This document shows, in pieces, positions 22,401-27,954 of a stretch of 64,000 nt of DNA; within the stretch, counting starts at the first letter, position 1; each line of letters starts with the position of its first letter. The stretch spans positions 31,800,117 through 31,864,116 of the forward strand of contig JASEVX010000006.1 in the NCBI GenBank assembly GCA_031761405.1, in the 5' to 3' direction. The stretch comes from Serripes groenlandicus. Taxonomy: Eukaryota > Mollusca > Bivalvia > Cardiida > Cardiidae. A program made the translations under genes and the position numbers. Under the pieces are notes generated by a model, which saw only the letters and a list, made by a program, of their open reading frames with translations, was not told the DNA's origin and made no database searches.

Positions 22401-24191
22401 AATGTAATTTAACCCTTTCCCATTTGCAGACACATTTTGACACATTTACAGCAGATGACTTTTGAAAACATTGTGGTAAAGGAGCAATTGCCCATAATGA
22501 GCAATTTTTCTTTTTACCACAATATTTTCAATTTATTCACTATAAAGCTTTCTTTCACATATAGACTTGCCACATGTGGGAAATGGTTAAATATCTTTTC
22601 AAAGCCTTAAGTAATTTGAAATGAAAGCAGACGAATTTGAACATATGTTGTCAAAAAATAGAAAATCTGTATAATTGAATGGATAACCTATGACGAAAAG
22701 TGGAAAACATAGTGGCAAAAGGAGAAATTGCTCGTTGTGAGCAATTTCTTCTTTTTTCACTGCTGCAGAGGCGTCAGAAAGCGTCTATATGAGAGAAAGT
22801 GTTTATGGATGGTAGAGATAGTCTGAAGCAATTTTCATTACATATACATGTAACCTCAATCTCTTTTCCAATCAGGATTTGTTATCACTAACTGGTTAAA
22901 TGATAAGAACCATTTCTAGCTTACTATACAATGTGAGAAAAATTGTAGTCGATTGTAGTAGATTGTACATGTAGATTGAACAGGACACACATACAACAAA
23001 TTTGAAGTCCATGTTTTAGAAAATATTTAACCGTTTCCCATGCATTTTGACGCATCTGCAGCAGATAACTTTTGAAAACATCTCGACAAAAAGAGAAATT
23101 TCTTCTTTTGACACAACGTTTTCAATTTTGTTCAGTAATTATACCTACAATTTTAGAGATTTACCACTATTTTAATTTCCCAAATACTCATTTTCTGCAT
23201 AAATTACCCTGTAATTAAAGACTACATGTGAATAAAGACCAGATTGTTCTCTTTACATGGGTGGTAATTAACCCTTTCCCTCATACAGATGCCTTCTGAA
23301 GCCTCTGCAGCAGACGGCTTTTTGAAAACAGTAACAAAAGAAGAAATTGTTCAAAACAAGCAATTTCTCCTTTTGCCACAATGTTTTCCACTTTTAGTCA
23401 TCGGTTATCCATTCAATTATAGATATTTCCTATTGCAGAATTGTTGATGAGGGAAAGGGTTAAACACAGGTTGGACTCGACTGTATATACTACTAAATTC
23501 CACCTGTTTGAGATCCCTGTGTGTCTGATGTGAAAGGCCATCTTTGTTGATGTGGGTAGTGAGACTAGACAATAGGTGGCAGAAATCTGGGTACTTCTCC
23601 ACATCGACCGCTGTTAACCCCAAATGTGGTATCTGACTGTTTACTGCAATTGATATGAATAATCATGATTATGATAATTGATAAAATTTAAGTTATAGTC
23701 AAACACAGTCTGGACATCAAGAGTTAGGGCAAGTTTATGAATATGCTCTGTCTTGCTACACTTTTTTTAACCCATTCCCACATACAGCAAATCTGCAGCA
23801 GACGACTTCGAGATCATCTAAACAAAATGGAATGTCTCTGTAAATGAATGTTATATTACTGGAAGAAGTTGAAAACATTGTCAGATTGTTTTCAAAAGTC
23901 GCCTGCTGCAGATGCGTCAAAAAGTGTCTTCAGGTGGGAAAGGATTAATGTAAATCTGAGTGTAGCTAGTAATAATTTATGTTCTGATAAACCCTCTGCC
24001 ATATGCAGACAAAATTTGACACCTGCAGCAGACAACTTTTTCAGAGATCCTTAATCCAGTTATACTCTTCTCATATAGCAATAATATCTTGAAAGGTGCA
24101 AAGGACAAGTGACCTATGAACATTTATTCAAAATCACAAAAATTCCCTAAAACCCCAACAGCCAATCAGATGCATGAAACCATTTACCCAT
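4258..24191 (-). CDS. HAUS4: HAUS augmin-like complex subunit 4 (split gene, 9 coding exons)
   Basis: HAUS4 is one of eight augmin subunits; augmin recruits gamma-tubulin ring complex to existing spindle microtubules so that new ones branch off. Spliced exons, in transcript order: 24191-24188 (tentative), 23646-23504, 22382-22251, 21227-21090, 13424-13319, 10637-10498, 8934-8804, 6118-6050, 4441-4258. Every junction is GT-AG and phases agree, giving 1047 nt or about 348 aa; human HAUS4 is about 363. Landmarks recalled from the human family align in order: the N-terminal PHLGLTAVDVEKYPDF segment, ELQELLLDYELKSQD, VEERLRKKCENL, YAKCDAMCLKI, CDTYTVETVQSL, and the C-terminal YGKLKDELENKEWALKQF. 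The protein is mainly predicted coiled coil with no membrane segment. The introns are up to 7.7 kb and made almost entirely of mobile elements. Identity is by remembered family similarity, not by a search. Confidence 0.9.
4597..4816 (+). mobile_element. TTAA-MITE, degenerate
   Basis: Family phrases (tgacaaaagaagaaattgct, gagtaatttctttttctgac, ttgttgtgtgttgtaaaaag) are in the right order and spacing, but the ends are decayed. Confidence 0.55.
4860..5820 (+). repeat. ~160-bp tandem repeat
   Basis: About six diverged units recur every ~161 bp, with phrases acacattctgactaaatttg, gattggacaaaggcttctaa and taattaaagggcgataact. A gacgccgcaggcaaaactat phrase near 5802 resembles the gacgccgacgcc phrase near the right end of other tandem-core elements. 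Lies in a HAUS4 intron. Confidence 0.75.
6050..6118 (-). CDS. HAUS4: HAUS4 short internal exon (69 nt)
   Basis: Between acceptor tgtttatttcag and donor gtgagaaat the frame encodes LIELQILCDTYTVETVQSL and RII. It takes AG from the previous exon and gives AG to the next. Human HAUS4 has a matching DTYTVEK segment at the same place. The exon is antisense to a spurious 93-codon plus-strand frame and is easy to miss without knowing the family. Confidence 0.88.
6414..6643 (+). mobile_element. TTAA-MITE, full length
   Basis: TTAA at both ends, inverted termini CCCTTTCCCTCATA, 230 bp. First member of a locally duplicated MITE cluster. Confidence 0.9.
6799..6992 (+). mobile_element. TTAA-MITE, internally deleted
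   Basis: TTAA at both ends with termini CCCTTTCCTACATA and tatgttggaaaggg; about 194 bp, lacking part of the central palindrome. Confidence 0.85.
7105..7324 (+). mobile_element. TTAA-MITE, duplicate of 6414-6643
   Basis: TTAA at both ends. The sequence and its right flank copy the 6414 element; the right terminus is altered to gagggtggga. Confidence 0.85.
7454..7645 (+). mobile_element. TTAA-MITE, duplicate of 6799-6992
   Basis: Same interior deletion and same flanks (acgttaaagtgag on the left, atgagaatgtttaaacatt on the right) as the 6799 copy, so it arose by segmental duplication rather than fresh insertion. Confidence 0.87.
7758..7985 (+). mobile_element. TTAA-MITE, full length
   Basis: TTAA at both ends, 228 bp. 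Its left flank (aatattgtatctg) is the same as that of the 7105 copy, making it the third member of the duplication. Confidence 0.9.
8092..8321 (-). mobile_element. TTAA-MITE, full length, inverted
   Basis: TTAA at both ends, 230 bp, in the orientation opposite to 7758-7985. Confidence 0.9.
8335..8473 (+). mobile_element. TTAA-MITE, right half
   Basis: Starts within the centre (agcaatttctccttttgcaa) and runs to the terminus gtatgtgggaaagggttta. Confidence 0.65.
8555..8776 (+). mobile_element. TTAA-MITE, full length
   Basis: TTAA at both ends. The right terminus has a small deletion (gtagtaagggttaa). It ends 28 bp from the HAUS4 exon at 8804. Confidence 0.88.
8804..8934 (-). CDS. HAUS4: HAUS4 internal exon
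   Basis: Acceptor tgattatatatttcag and donor gtatttaac bound 131 nt encoding about 43 residues, including LRLLEKLIRKYKLQKQTEHD and EWLYAKCDAMCLKI. The human counterpart has LLQRLLQEHRLKTQSELD and YLEVKCGAMILKL at the matching position. Ends in phase 2. Confidence 0.9.
9131..9300 (-). mobile_element. Palindromic MITE (TCTAGATAAGGGG family), decayed copy
   Basis: Resembles the 12720, 21853 and 34519 copies: a tctagatgtggggcttattt end, a gttgggtactaaaatgatt centre, and a cttatctggacttcgg end. Confidence 0.55.
9318..9563 (-). mobile_element. tRNA-derived SINE
   Basis: Read on the minus strand, it opens with an A-box-like tggtgtagtggttgagcgta and a B-box-like gtgggttggatcc. It ends in a Meta-domain-like tail (acagtgatgtaaaattgtta, then aaaagcggtttaaaacgcc). 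It is decayed, so not a live tRNA gene. Confidence 0.75.
9801..10031 (+). mobile_element. TTAA-MITE, full length
   Basis: 231 bp; the left TTAA is mutated to TCAA, the right TTAA is intact. A ~67-bp sequence (catcatctgaaaggactttg..) repeats two to three times just to the left, at about 9590-9750. Confidence 0.87.
10090..10319 (+). mobile_element. TTAA-MITE, full length
   Basis: TTAA at both ends, 230 bp, close to the family consensus. Confidence 0.9.
10340..10482 (+). mobile_element. TTAA-MITE, right half
   Basis: From gagcaatttctccttttgca to gtatgtgggttagggttaa. Its end is 16 bp from the HAUS4 exon at 10498. Confidence 0.7.
10498..10637 (-). CDS. HAUS4: HAUS4 internal exon
   Basis: Acceptor ttatttccttgacag; donor gtaatcagg. 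The 140 nt encode ESNKLLFAKSSQLPAMVES and then LKEDYWRREKQFSLYYQ. The first codon is completed by a G from the preceding exon (phase 1), and the exon ends in phase 0. Highly charged and helical, as expected for this part of HAUS4. Confidence 0.88.
10674..10930. mobile_element. Palindromic MITE (ACGAGAAAACCAACAT family)
   Basis: Long inverted repeat: the left end gagccattccgtgagaaaac is matched by the complement of gttttcatgtgggacagctc. The two arms carry the complementary aacaga/tctgtt and cgcagg/cctgcg pairs. Copies also lie at 36620, 41948, 55300 and 58404. Confidence 0.8.
11030..11062. promoter_or_regulatory. Two CRE-like TGACGTCA octamers
   Basis: Perfect TGACGTCA palindromes at 11036-11043 and 11052-11059, 16 bp apart, inside the large HAUS4 intron. 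Function is not shown; the same octamer also occurs in palindromic mobile elements in this window. Confidence 0.3.
11325..11470. repeat. Long near-perfect hairpin (~62-bp arms)
   Basis: The arm tcttacattcgtgcttattt and onward (gatattgtttttatgaaac) is repeated in complement at 11405-11465. The tip is GC-rich: gacgctcggcaaagccttg. The intronic remainder from 11062 to 11940 shows no gene. Confidence 0.85.
11940..12386 (+). mobile_element. TTAA-MITE split by another repeat
   Basis: The left part (cctttcccacatacagcaaa) runs to about 11993 and the right part resumes at about 12255 (gaaaacattttggcaaaag), ending in gtgggaaagggttaa at 12386. The intervening ~260 bp starts aacaagaaaccgctgaag and holds a gacagacagacagac microsatellite and an accggaattgctagagcaat hairpin. 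Confidence 0.6.
12565..12722 (-). mobile_element. SINE fragment
   Basis: Similar to the body of the SINE at 24605-24847: acatagacttgtaagcccac here against acatagacttagcccattgg there, then cattgatttttgtcagtc. Confidence 0.55.
12720..12916. mobile_element. Palindromic MITE (TCTAGATAAGGGG family)
   Basis: A central hairpin, gggtactcaaaagaatcg followed by its complement, lies between a gtagataaggggtgttttg end and a ccctccttatctagactcc end. The inner arms are nearly perfect. Confidence 0.8.
12968..13172 (+). mobile_element. TTAA-MITE, degenerate
   Basis: Left end aattctctcccacaaac, core acattgtggcaaaagtagaa, right arm ctgcagaggcatcaggaaag. The right terminus is lost where the next element begins. 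Confidence 0.6.
13175..13290 (+). mobile_element. Short ACAAGAG..CTAAAA element
   Basis: Only about 115 bp: left end acaagagcaccgtgtacggc (with a GTGT..ACGGCAC hairpin) and right end aaaagtcgagctaaaa. No tandem core, so probably a deletion derivative of the larger elements. Confidence 0.6.
13319..13424 (-). CDS. HAUS4: HAUS4 internal exon
   Basis: Acceptor gtgtcttacag; donor gtacttttaat. The 106 nt encode HMQSLQQVLIPEVEERLRKK and then CENLVVAHDPQNSTT, ending in phase 1. Human HAUS4 reads LQQEVEEQLKKKCFTLL here. Confidence 0.9.
13443..13678 (+). mobile_element. TTAA-MITE, full length
   Basis: Left TTAA intact, right end ggaaagggttta. It starts 19 bp upstream of the HAUS4 acceptor at 13425-13426, so the branch-point region must lie in or at the edge of the MITE. 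Confidence 0.87.
13676..14052 (-). mobile_element. Two further TTAA-MITE copies, adjoining
   Basis: 13676-13902 runs from acaacaaatatgtagcatac to gtggggaagggtttaa. 13898-14052 is a more decayed copy. Three MITEs thus stand nearly end to end from 13443. Confidence 0.6.
14131..17322 (+). mobile_element. Tandem-core mobile element (ACAAGAG..CTAAAA), interrupted
   Basis: Left end acaagagctgtcggaggaca with a CTGTC..GACAG hairpin. The core is a ~175-bp unit (agttgcacgcaaaactttaa, gggccataacttgcataaaa, ggtgtgatagttgggaaggg). Right end gacgccgacgccagggtgag, then a hairpin AGCTC..GAGCT and CTAAAA. It is interrupted by a related element at 15283-16758. There is no reading frame for transposition functions, so it is non-autonomous. 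The left/tandem core/right layout is that of oyster pearl elements, and the 3' hairpin followed by CTAA recalls rolling-circle transposons; both comparisons are inference. Confidence 0.75.
15283..16758 (+). mobile_element. Second tandem-core element, nested in the first
   Basis: Left end acaagagttgtcggaggaca. The core has seven near-identical 163-bp units starting at 15611, 15774, 15937, 16100, 16263, 16426 and 16589, each with ggtcccctaatga and aggccttgcacgcaaaggtt. The right end has gacgccaacgcc-type triplets, ttcttcgaataggcgagct and aaaa. The short frames over the core are repeat artefacts. Confidence 0.85.
17456..17955 (-). mobile_element. Palindromic element (copy of 34.8-36.2 kb family)
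   Basis: Contains a terminal hairpin (attgcatggcttccagtgtg and its complement around a ccgaggcgaagccgagg tip), then an inner inverted repeat with accggttaacagtatactgt at both ends. It is the reverse complement of the units at 34775-36198. Confidence 0.85.
18015..18150 (-). mobile_element. tRNA-derived SINE, truncated
   Basis: On the minus strand: ccgctgtggtcgagtggtta (A-box-like) and gtgtcccgggttcgatcccc (B-box-like), then gcccttgggcaaggcacatt. Same head as the SINE at 41268; its own 3' tail is missing. Confidence 0.8.
18460..18689 (+). mobile_element. TTAA-MITE, full length
   Basis: TTAA at both ends, 230 bp, close to consensus. Confidence 0.9.
18714..18920 (+). mobile_element. TTAA-MITE, degenerate
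   Basis: Left end lost to ccattttccccatgta; right end gcatgttggaaagggtta. Confidence 0.65.
18992..19131 (-). mobile_element. TTAA-MITE, partial
   Basis: Left end ttaaccttttcccatatata and core gaaaacattggggcaaaagg; truncated where the next MITE begins. Confidence 0.6.
19132..20734 (-). mobile_element. TTAA-MITE interrupted by a tandem-core element
   Basis: TTAA 19132-19135 and TTAA 20731-20734 bound the MITE. It is cut after aatggataacctatgac and resumes at agtggaaaacagtgtggc. Uninterrupted relatives read cctatgacaaaaagtgg there, so the insert boundaries are known to within a few A residues. Confidence 0.87.
19231..20608 (+). mobile_element. Tandem-core element (ACAAGAG..CTAAAA)
   Basis: Left end acaagagctgtcggaggaca. 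The AT-rich core has several diverged ~155-180-bp units (gccctagcacaagtacttat, cttgccctaaaactttaacc, ggtcacactcagcatcttca). Right end gacgccgacgccggggcgag, then ttcttcgaatagtcgagct and aaaa. The ends match those of 14131-17322 but the core is unrelated. Confidence 0.85.
20745..21083 (+). mobile_element. Two decayed TTAA-MITE copies
   Basis: 20745-20895 is a partial copy. 20901-21083 runs from cttaaccacttagacgcttt to gtatgtggggaaagggggta. The second ends about 7 bp from the HAUS4 exon at 21090. Confidence 0.6.
21090..21227 (-). CDS. HAUS4: HAUS4 internal exon
   Basis: Acceptor tctgtttcag; donor gtacatttta. The 138 nt (phase 0 at both ends) encode LYSILQQCLTRAELGDYL, DFSPDPSSKVTALGLTKEEL and ERQNPHKK. 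GLTKEELERQ lines up with human GLEKADLLEL. Confidence 0.88.
21265..21467 (-). mobile_element. TTAA-MITE, near full length
   Basis: TTAA at both ends, 203 bp, with part of the centre deleted. Minus orientation relative to 18460-18689. Confidence 0.88.
21555..21645 (+). mobile_element. TTAA-MITE, right-end fragment
   Basis: gcaaaagtcgtctggtgcag and gtatgtgggaaaaggtt mark the right terminus. The rest of 21650-21850 shows nothing recognisable. Confidence 0.5.
21853..22035. mobile_element. Palindromic MITE (TCTAGATAAGGGG family)
   Basis: Ends ctctagattaggggcgtttt and ccctccttatcttgg; the central hairpin gtgggtactcaaaagaatca is followed by its complement. Confidence 0.8.
22251..22382 (-). CDS. 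HAUS4: HAUS4 internal exon
   Basis: Acceptor aatttctttcag; donor gtttattcat. The 132 nt encode AEEVLRREKHGWLLNHILYL and ELQELLLDYELKSQDVSLSS, ending RDQQ. Human HAUS4 reads RVIQELLVDYYVKIQDTNV at the same place. Confidence 0.92.
22409..22590 (+). mobile_element. TTAA-MITE, shortened
   Basis: TTAA at both ends; ends ccctttcccatttgcag and cacatgtgggaaatgg. Starts 27 bp upstream of the exon at 22382. Confidence 0.8.
22624..22805 (-). mobile_element. TTAA-MITE, truncated at left
   Basis: Family body from gcagacgaatttgaacatat to gtctatatgagagaaagtg; the left TTAA end is missing. Confidence 0.7.
23027..23175 (+). mobile_element. TTAA-MITE, left part
   Basis: taaccgtttcccatgcattt, then the gacgcatctgcagcagataa arm and part of the centre. 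Confidence 0.6.
23268..23463 (+). mobile_element. TTAA-MITE
   Basis: TTAA at both ends, 196 bp. Ends 40 bp from the HAUS4 exon at 23504. Confidence 0.88.
23504..23646 (-). CDS. HAUS4: HAUS4 second coding exon
   Basis: Acceptor atcaattgcag; donor gtggaattta. The exon starts two bases into a codon (xTA) and encodes NSQIPHLGLTAVDVEKYPDF, CHLLSSLTTHINKDGLSHQT and HRDLKQ. Human HAUS4 reads CNLSKEDLLQNPYFSKLL there. Confidence 0.88.
23767..24055 (-). mobile_element. TTAA-MITE plus an adjacent fragment
   Basis: TTAA 23767-23770 to TTAA 23945-23948 is a decayed copy (cccattcccacatacagcaa .. caggtgggaaagga). 23990-24055 is a left-end fragment with cacctgcagcagacaact. Confidence 0.65.
24188..24191 (-). 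CDS. HAUS4: Tentative HAUS4 first coding exon (ATGG)
   Basis: On the minus strand ..tttgacattcATGG|gtaaatgg gives a start codon, a G and a consensus donor. Joined to the xTA acceptor exon it reads ATG GTA AAC AGT CAG (MVNSQ..), in phase with the gene. Only four coding bases are involved, so chance cannot be excluded. Human HAUS4 has a longer N-terminus. Confidence 0.4.
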
Positions 24192-24545
24192 GAATGTCAA
24201 AGTTAATTGGATCAATAATCTTGTTTACGTCACAGTAAGTGACTCTCTTGAAGGTTTAAAGACGTGCGATAAACAAAGACAATGTGTTCTATGTTTACAA
24301 AGTGACATATAGCTTAGGTGTAAGTGAGATTTTTGAAAATATCTGAAAATGATTCCTTTACAAGTTTTAAGATGTCCGGTGAGTTCAAAATCAGTCCAAA
24401 CCGGCAAATTCTCTGTCTTCCAGGGGCCTGATATCTGCATTCCAGCATGCAAACTTCGTTGTCTAAATGTCCTTGATCGAATGTCCTTAACTATTAGAAT
24501 GATCTGCCACGTCAGTGTTTCTCCCAATACATATGTCTGATTCAT
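24192..24545 (-). other. Possible HAUS4 5' UTR/promoter region
   Basis: Directly upstream of the proposed start. Contains a CRE-like tgtgacgtaaac on the minus strand near 24225-24237. It has open frames on both strands (106 and 63 codons) with no recognisable domain and holds no repeat I recognise. Confidence 0.25.
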
Positions 24546-24604
24546 ACTAATTTAAATTGGTTACATTGGCAACAAATGTTACCAAATACTGCATCTCTGG
24601 TTGA

Positions 24605-24847
24605 TTGATTGGGGTTTAAAGCCGTTTTTAACAATTTCTCAGTTATATCACGGCGGCCAGTTCACCTACTCATGCATTTCCTGGTTTTCTCACCCCAGTA
24701 CTCCACACAACAATCTTCTCAAGAAACTGGCTGCTTTTCCACATAGACTTAGCCCATTGGTGGAAGAGGAATGACGCATGTTGCATTGACTTTTGTCAAT
24801 CGTCGGGAAGAAAGTTGGCCGAGCCAGGATTCGAACTCGCAACCCCT
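24605..24847 (-). mobile_element. tRNA-derived SINE
   Basis: Read on the minus strand, the B-box-like gcgagttcgaatcctggctc is followed by a body with ccaccaatgggctaagtcta and a tail gccgccgtgatataactgag, then aattgttaaaaacggcttta. The tail matches the Meta-domain-like 3' end of the other SINEs. Confidence 0.8.
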
Positions 24848-24986
24848 GGGCATCTCTGGTTGAACAGCTTTGTTTATTTTCTTCCTGTCTTTACAGTCAT
24901 ATTCCCTCATACAGTACTTGGTTTCTTTGAATCTCTTCTGATACACATCTCACTGTTACACCATGTTCTTTCCTTCATGATTCTTT

Positions 24987-25174
24987 TTAACCCTTTCCCT
25001 TATACAACATTTCTGCAGCAGACGACTTTGAACATATTTTGTCAAAAAATAGAAAATCTCTATAAATTATAATTGAATGGATAACCTATGACTAAAAGTG
25101 GAAAACATTGTGGCAAAAGGAGAAATTGCTTGTTATGAGCAATTTCTTCTTTTGTCACTATGTTTTCAAAAAGC
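24987..25174 (-). mobile_element. TTAA-MITE, right end lost
   Basis: TTAA then ccctttcccttatacaac; the body is normal to caaaaagcc and then stops abruptly. Confidence 0.8.
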
Positions 25175-25292
25175 CATGGAATTGGTATTGCTGTCGTCTC
25201 TGATTTCAAACAGAAAGTGATAATGACTTTTCAGAAAATTAAGAAATAAATTGATAATGAATGAGGTTTAAACATGAGGGTCAAGATCACCC

Positions 25293-25506
25293 TTAACCAT
25301 TTCCCTCATACGACAATTCTGCAGCAGACGACTTTGAACATATTTTGTCAAAAAATAGAAAATCTCTATAATTGAATGGATAACCTATGACTAAAAGTGG
25401 AAAACATTTGCTTGTTTTGAGCAATTTTTTCTTTTTTTCACTATGTTTTCAAAAAGCCATCTGCTGCAGAGGCGTCAGAAAGCGTCTATATGAGGGAAAG
25501 GGTTAA
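25293..25506 (-). mobile_element. TTAA-MITE, full length
   Basis: TTAA at both ends; ends ccatttccctcatacgac and tatatgagggaaaggg. Confidence 0.9.
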
Positions 25507-25599
25507 GGCTTAATCGATCACCTGCATGATGGTGTAGAAGGAAATGTGTAACTGATATAATGATCGGGGATTTATTTTCATTTAAGCCATTTTCTGATG

Positions 25600-26720
25600 C
25601 CACTTGAAAACTTTTTCGGCCTGGTCTTTTTCAGTCTAGTCATATTCGGCCTACTTTTTTTTATAAGAGATATAGTTGTTCACACCTTATAACTGTTAGA
25701 GTAATTAAGATAGTTCGAAGGTTGTTAATGATTGATTATGTAATTTGTTTTTATTTAAAATAGTAATTATAATAATTACATGTAATAAATGTATGTTTGT
25801 AACAACGCAAATTCAATTAAAATGTATGTTTGTAACAACGTAAATTCAATTAAAATGTATATTTATAACATTGTAAATTGAATTAAAATGTATGCATGTA
25901 ACTACGATAGTTCAAAGGTCGTTAATGATTGATAACGAAACTATATTGTTTAAAAATCTACGTTTGTAACAACGTAAATTCAATTAAAATGTATGAAAAG
26001 GACTTAGTAAAAAGACCTGGACCGTGGTACAACAAAACTGGGCCACTGAAACGTATAAGTGGCCCAGAACAAAACGAACTTCCCAGTTGGACCGGTCCAT
26101 TGAGACATGCTGGGACCAGTACATGGAGGGTACCATGAGAACTTCGGATTTCCTAACCACTATCGGCAGTATTTACGGAGTTAGGATGTAAAAAAAATGC
26201 ATCTTTATTACTGTCAATATGTTTTGTTTTGTTATATAAATCTGAATAAATAATATATATTTTTTTAAATATGGTTTTTCATTTTTCTCCCTAGCTCAAA
26301 TAAACAGTTCTTGAGAACTCTACGTTTCGGTTTGAGAATAATATCGATAATAACAACATAATTAATGCTCGCTTTCATAATGTTTTCAGAGTTAGGATTC
26401 ACATTAGTATTTCTACCAAGCTCAAATAAACAGTTCTTGAGAACTCTATGTTTCGGTTTGAGATAATATCGATAATAAAAACATAATTAATGCCTTACTC
26501 GCATTCATAATGTTTTCAGAGTAAAGATTCACATTAGTATTTTTATCAAAGATTATTAGCCTTCCGAAAAAATACCGCCACATTGGTAATTTTAATTGTT
26601 TCCCCAATCATAATCAATAAGAATACTATTTTGCGAGTCTAAACTTCGAAAAAATATATGTATAAAAAAAATAGGCCGAATAAATTTTGGGCCGAATCCA
26701 CCCCGATTCAATATGGCTGG
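25600..26720. repeat. AT-rich region with short tandem duplications
   Basis: 25790-26000 repeats gtatgtttgtaacaacgtaa plus attcaattaaaat about four times. 26297-26545 is a ~120-bp unit present twice (caaataaacagttcttgaga, cggtttgaga, taatatcgataat). A 49-codon frame at 25991-26138 rich in Gly and Pro is not recognised. Otherwise nothing. Confidence 0.6.
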
Positions 26721-26749
26721 GCAAATTATGTAGGGGGTCACATTTCTGC

Positions 26750-27046
26750 TTAACCCTTTACTTAAATAAATAAAAAGTAATAGAGATGGTTTCTGACGCA
26801 TCCACAGCAGACGACTGTGGAAAAGATTGTCACCAAAGGAACAATTGCTCATTATAATATGAGTAATTTATCCTTTTGCCACAATGTCTGATCAATAATA
26901 TTAATAATACATTTATATTCATTTATAGATATTTTATCTCCTTGCCAAGTTGTATTCAAATTTTATTTTTATTTTATTAAGTTTCTTTAATAATAGGAAT
27001 TTTTAAACCTGGATTGATATGATGTATTTGTTGTGTATGGGGATCA
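26750..27046 (+). mobile_element. TTAA-MITE, degenerate
   Basis: Left end cttaacccttta, arm gacgcatccacagcagacga, core ttatccttttgccacaatg, right end gttgtgtatggggatcaa. Confidence 0.5.
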
Positions 27047-27284
27047 AGCTTGACCTGTACATACAGTCTGATCTGATCTAACACTACACAACTAATACAT
27101 TTTATAACAATTTAGTGTGAGTGAATTTAGTGCTCATGTCTTGGATTTTGGGGGATTTCATGTTGATCCCACCTTTTTTGCAGGAAACGACATCGCTCCA
27201 TTTAACGTTATGCCAAAATGCAAAATGAAGTGTTACGGAAATGACATGACGTCGTCCTTGGCTACGATATTCATGAAACATAGT

Positions 27285-27415
27285 AAAGATTTTTCTCAAA
27301 TTTGGCCTTGTGACCTAGTTTTGACACATGATGAACCCGTTTCTATCTTAGCCTCGATATCATCAATACAAACATTATTACAAAGTTTCAACAGGCTCAA
27401 TTTAAAAACTCGTTA
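27285..27415 (+). repeat. Single copy of the 143-bp dispersed repeat
   Basis: ctcaaatttggccttgtgac through acaaagtttcaacaggctca matches the 655-2011 array. This repeat makes up the second half of a spurious 120-codon frame at 27117-27479. 27480-27950 shows nothing else. Confidence 0.65.
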
Positions 27416-27954
27416 TCGAGTTAAAAACACGTTAAAATTGAACTGTATTGTCCGAGTACTAGGTCTATCCGAAATCTAAAATACATGTTTTATTACTAGT
27501 CATAATAACAAAATAAATGTTATGAATGCGAGTCAAACTGACTCGGGTCTCCAAAGGGTTAAAGCATTACACATAACTACCCGGTGGAGCACTAAATGAA
27601 TCTTTAGACATTGGGAAATAGTTAAAGACTTCTCACTTGACTTATACTACAAAGTCAAACAAGTTATCATATATATTTTATGATGACATAAATACATCCG
27701 GACCTTGAAATGGTCACGAAGTTGGAATACTCTACACACAAATCATCAATACGAAAGAATCAGCTTAATCATTTTCAATGTTCATATCAAGTTAAATAAT
27801 ATCAAAACTTCAAAATTAAACTACATTTCTCATAATCTGTAGCAAACTGCATGGATGTTGTTATGTCCATCTGTCAAAGTTTCCCGCACTTCAGCAACCA
27901 AATGAGCAGAATGTACGAAAACGACCGGAATGTAAGAAAACGATTAACATGGAA

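Noticed and set aside
24225..24545. Overlapping frames of 106 (-) and 63 (+) codons
   Set aside because: No recognised motif; kept only as a possible HAUS4 5' region.
27117..27479. 120-codon plus-strand frame
   Set aside because: Its second half is a copy of the 143-bp dispersed repeat and no domain is recognisable.
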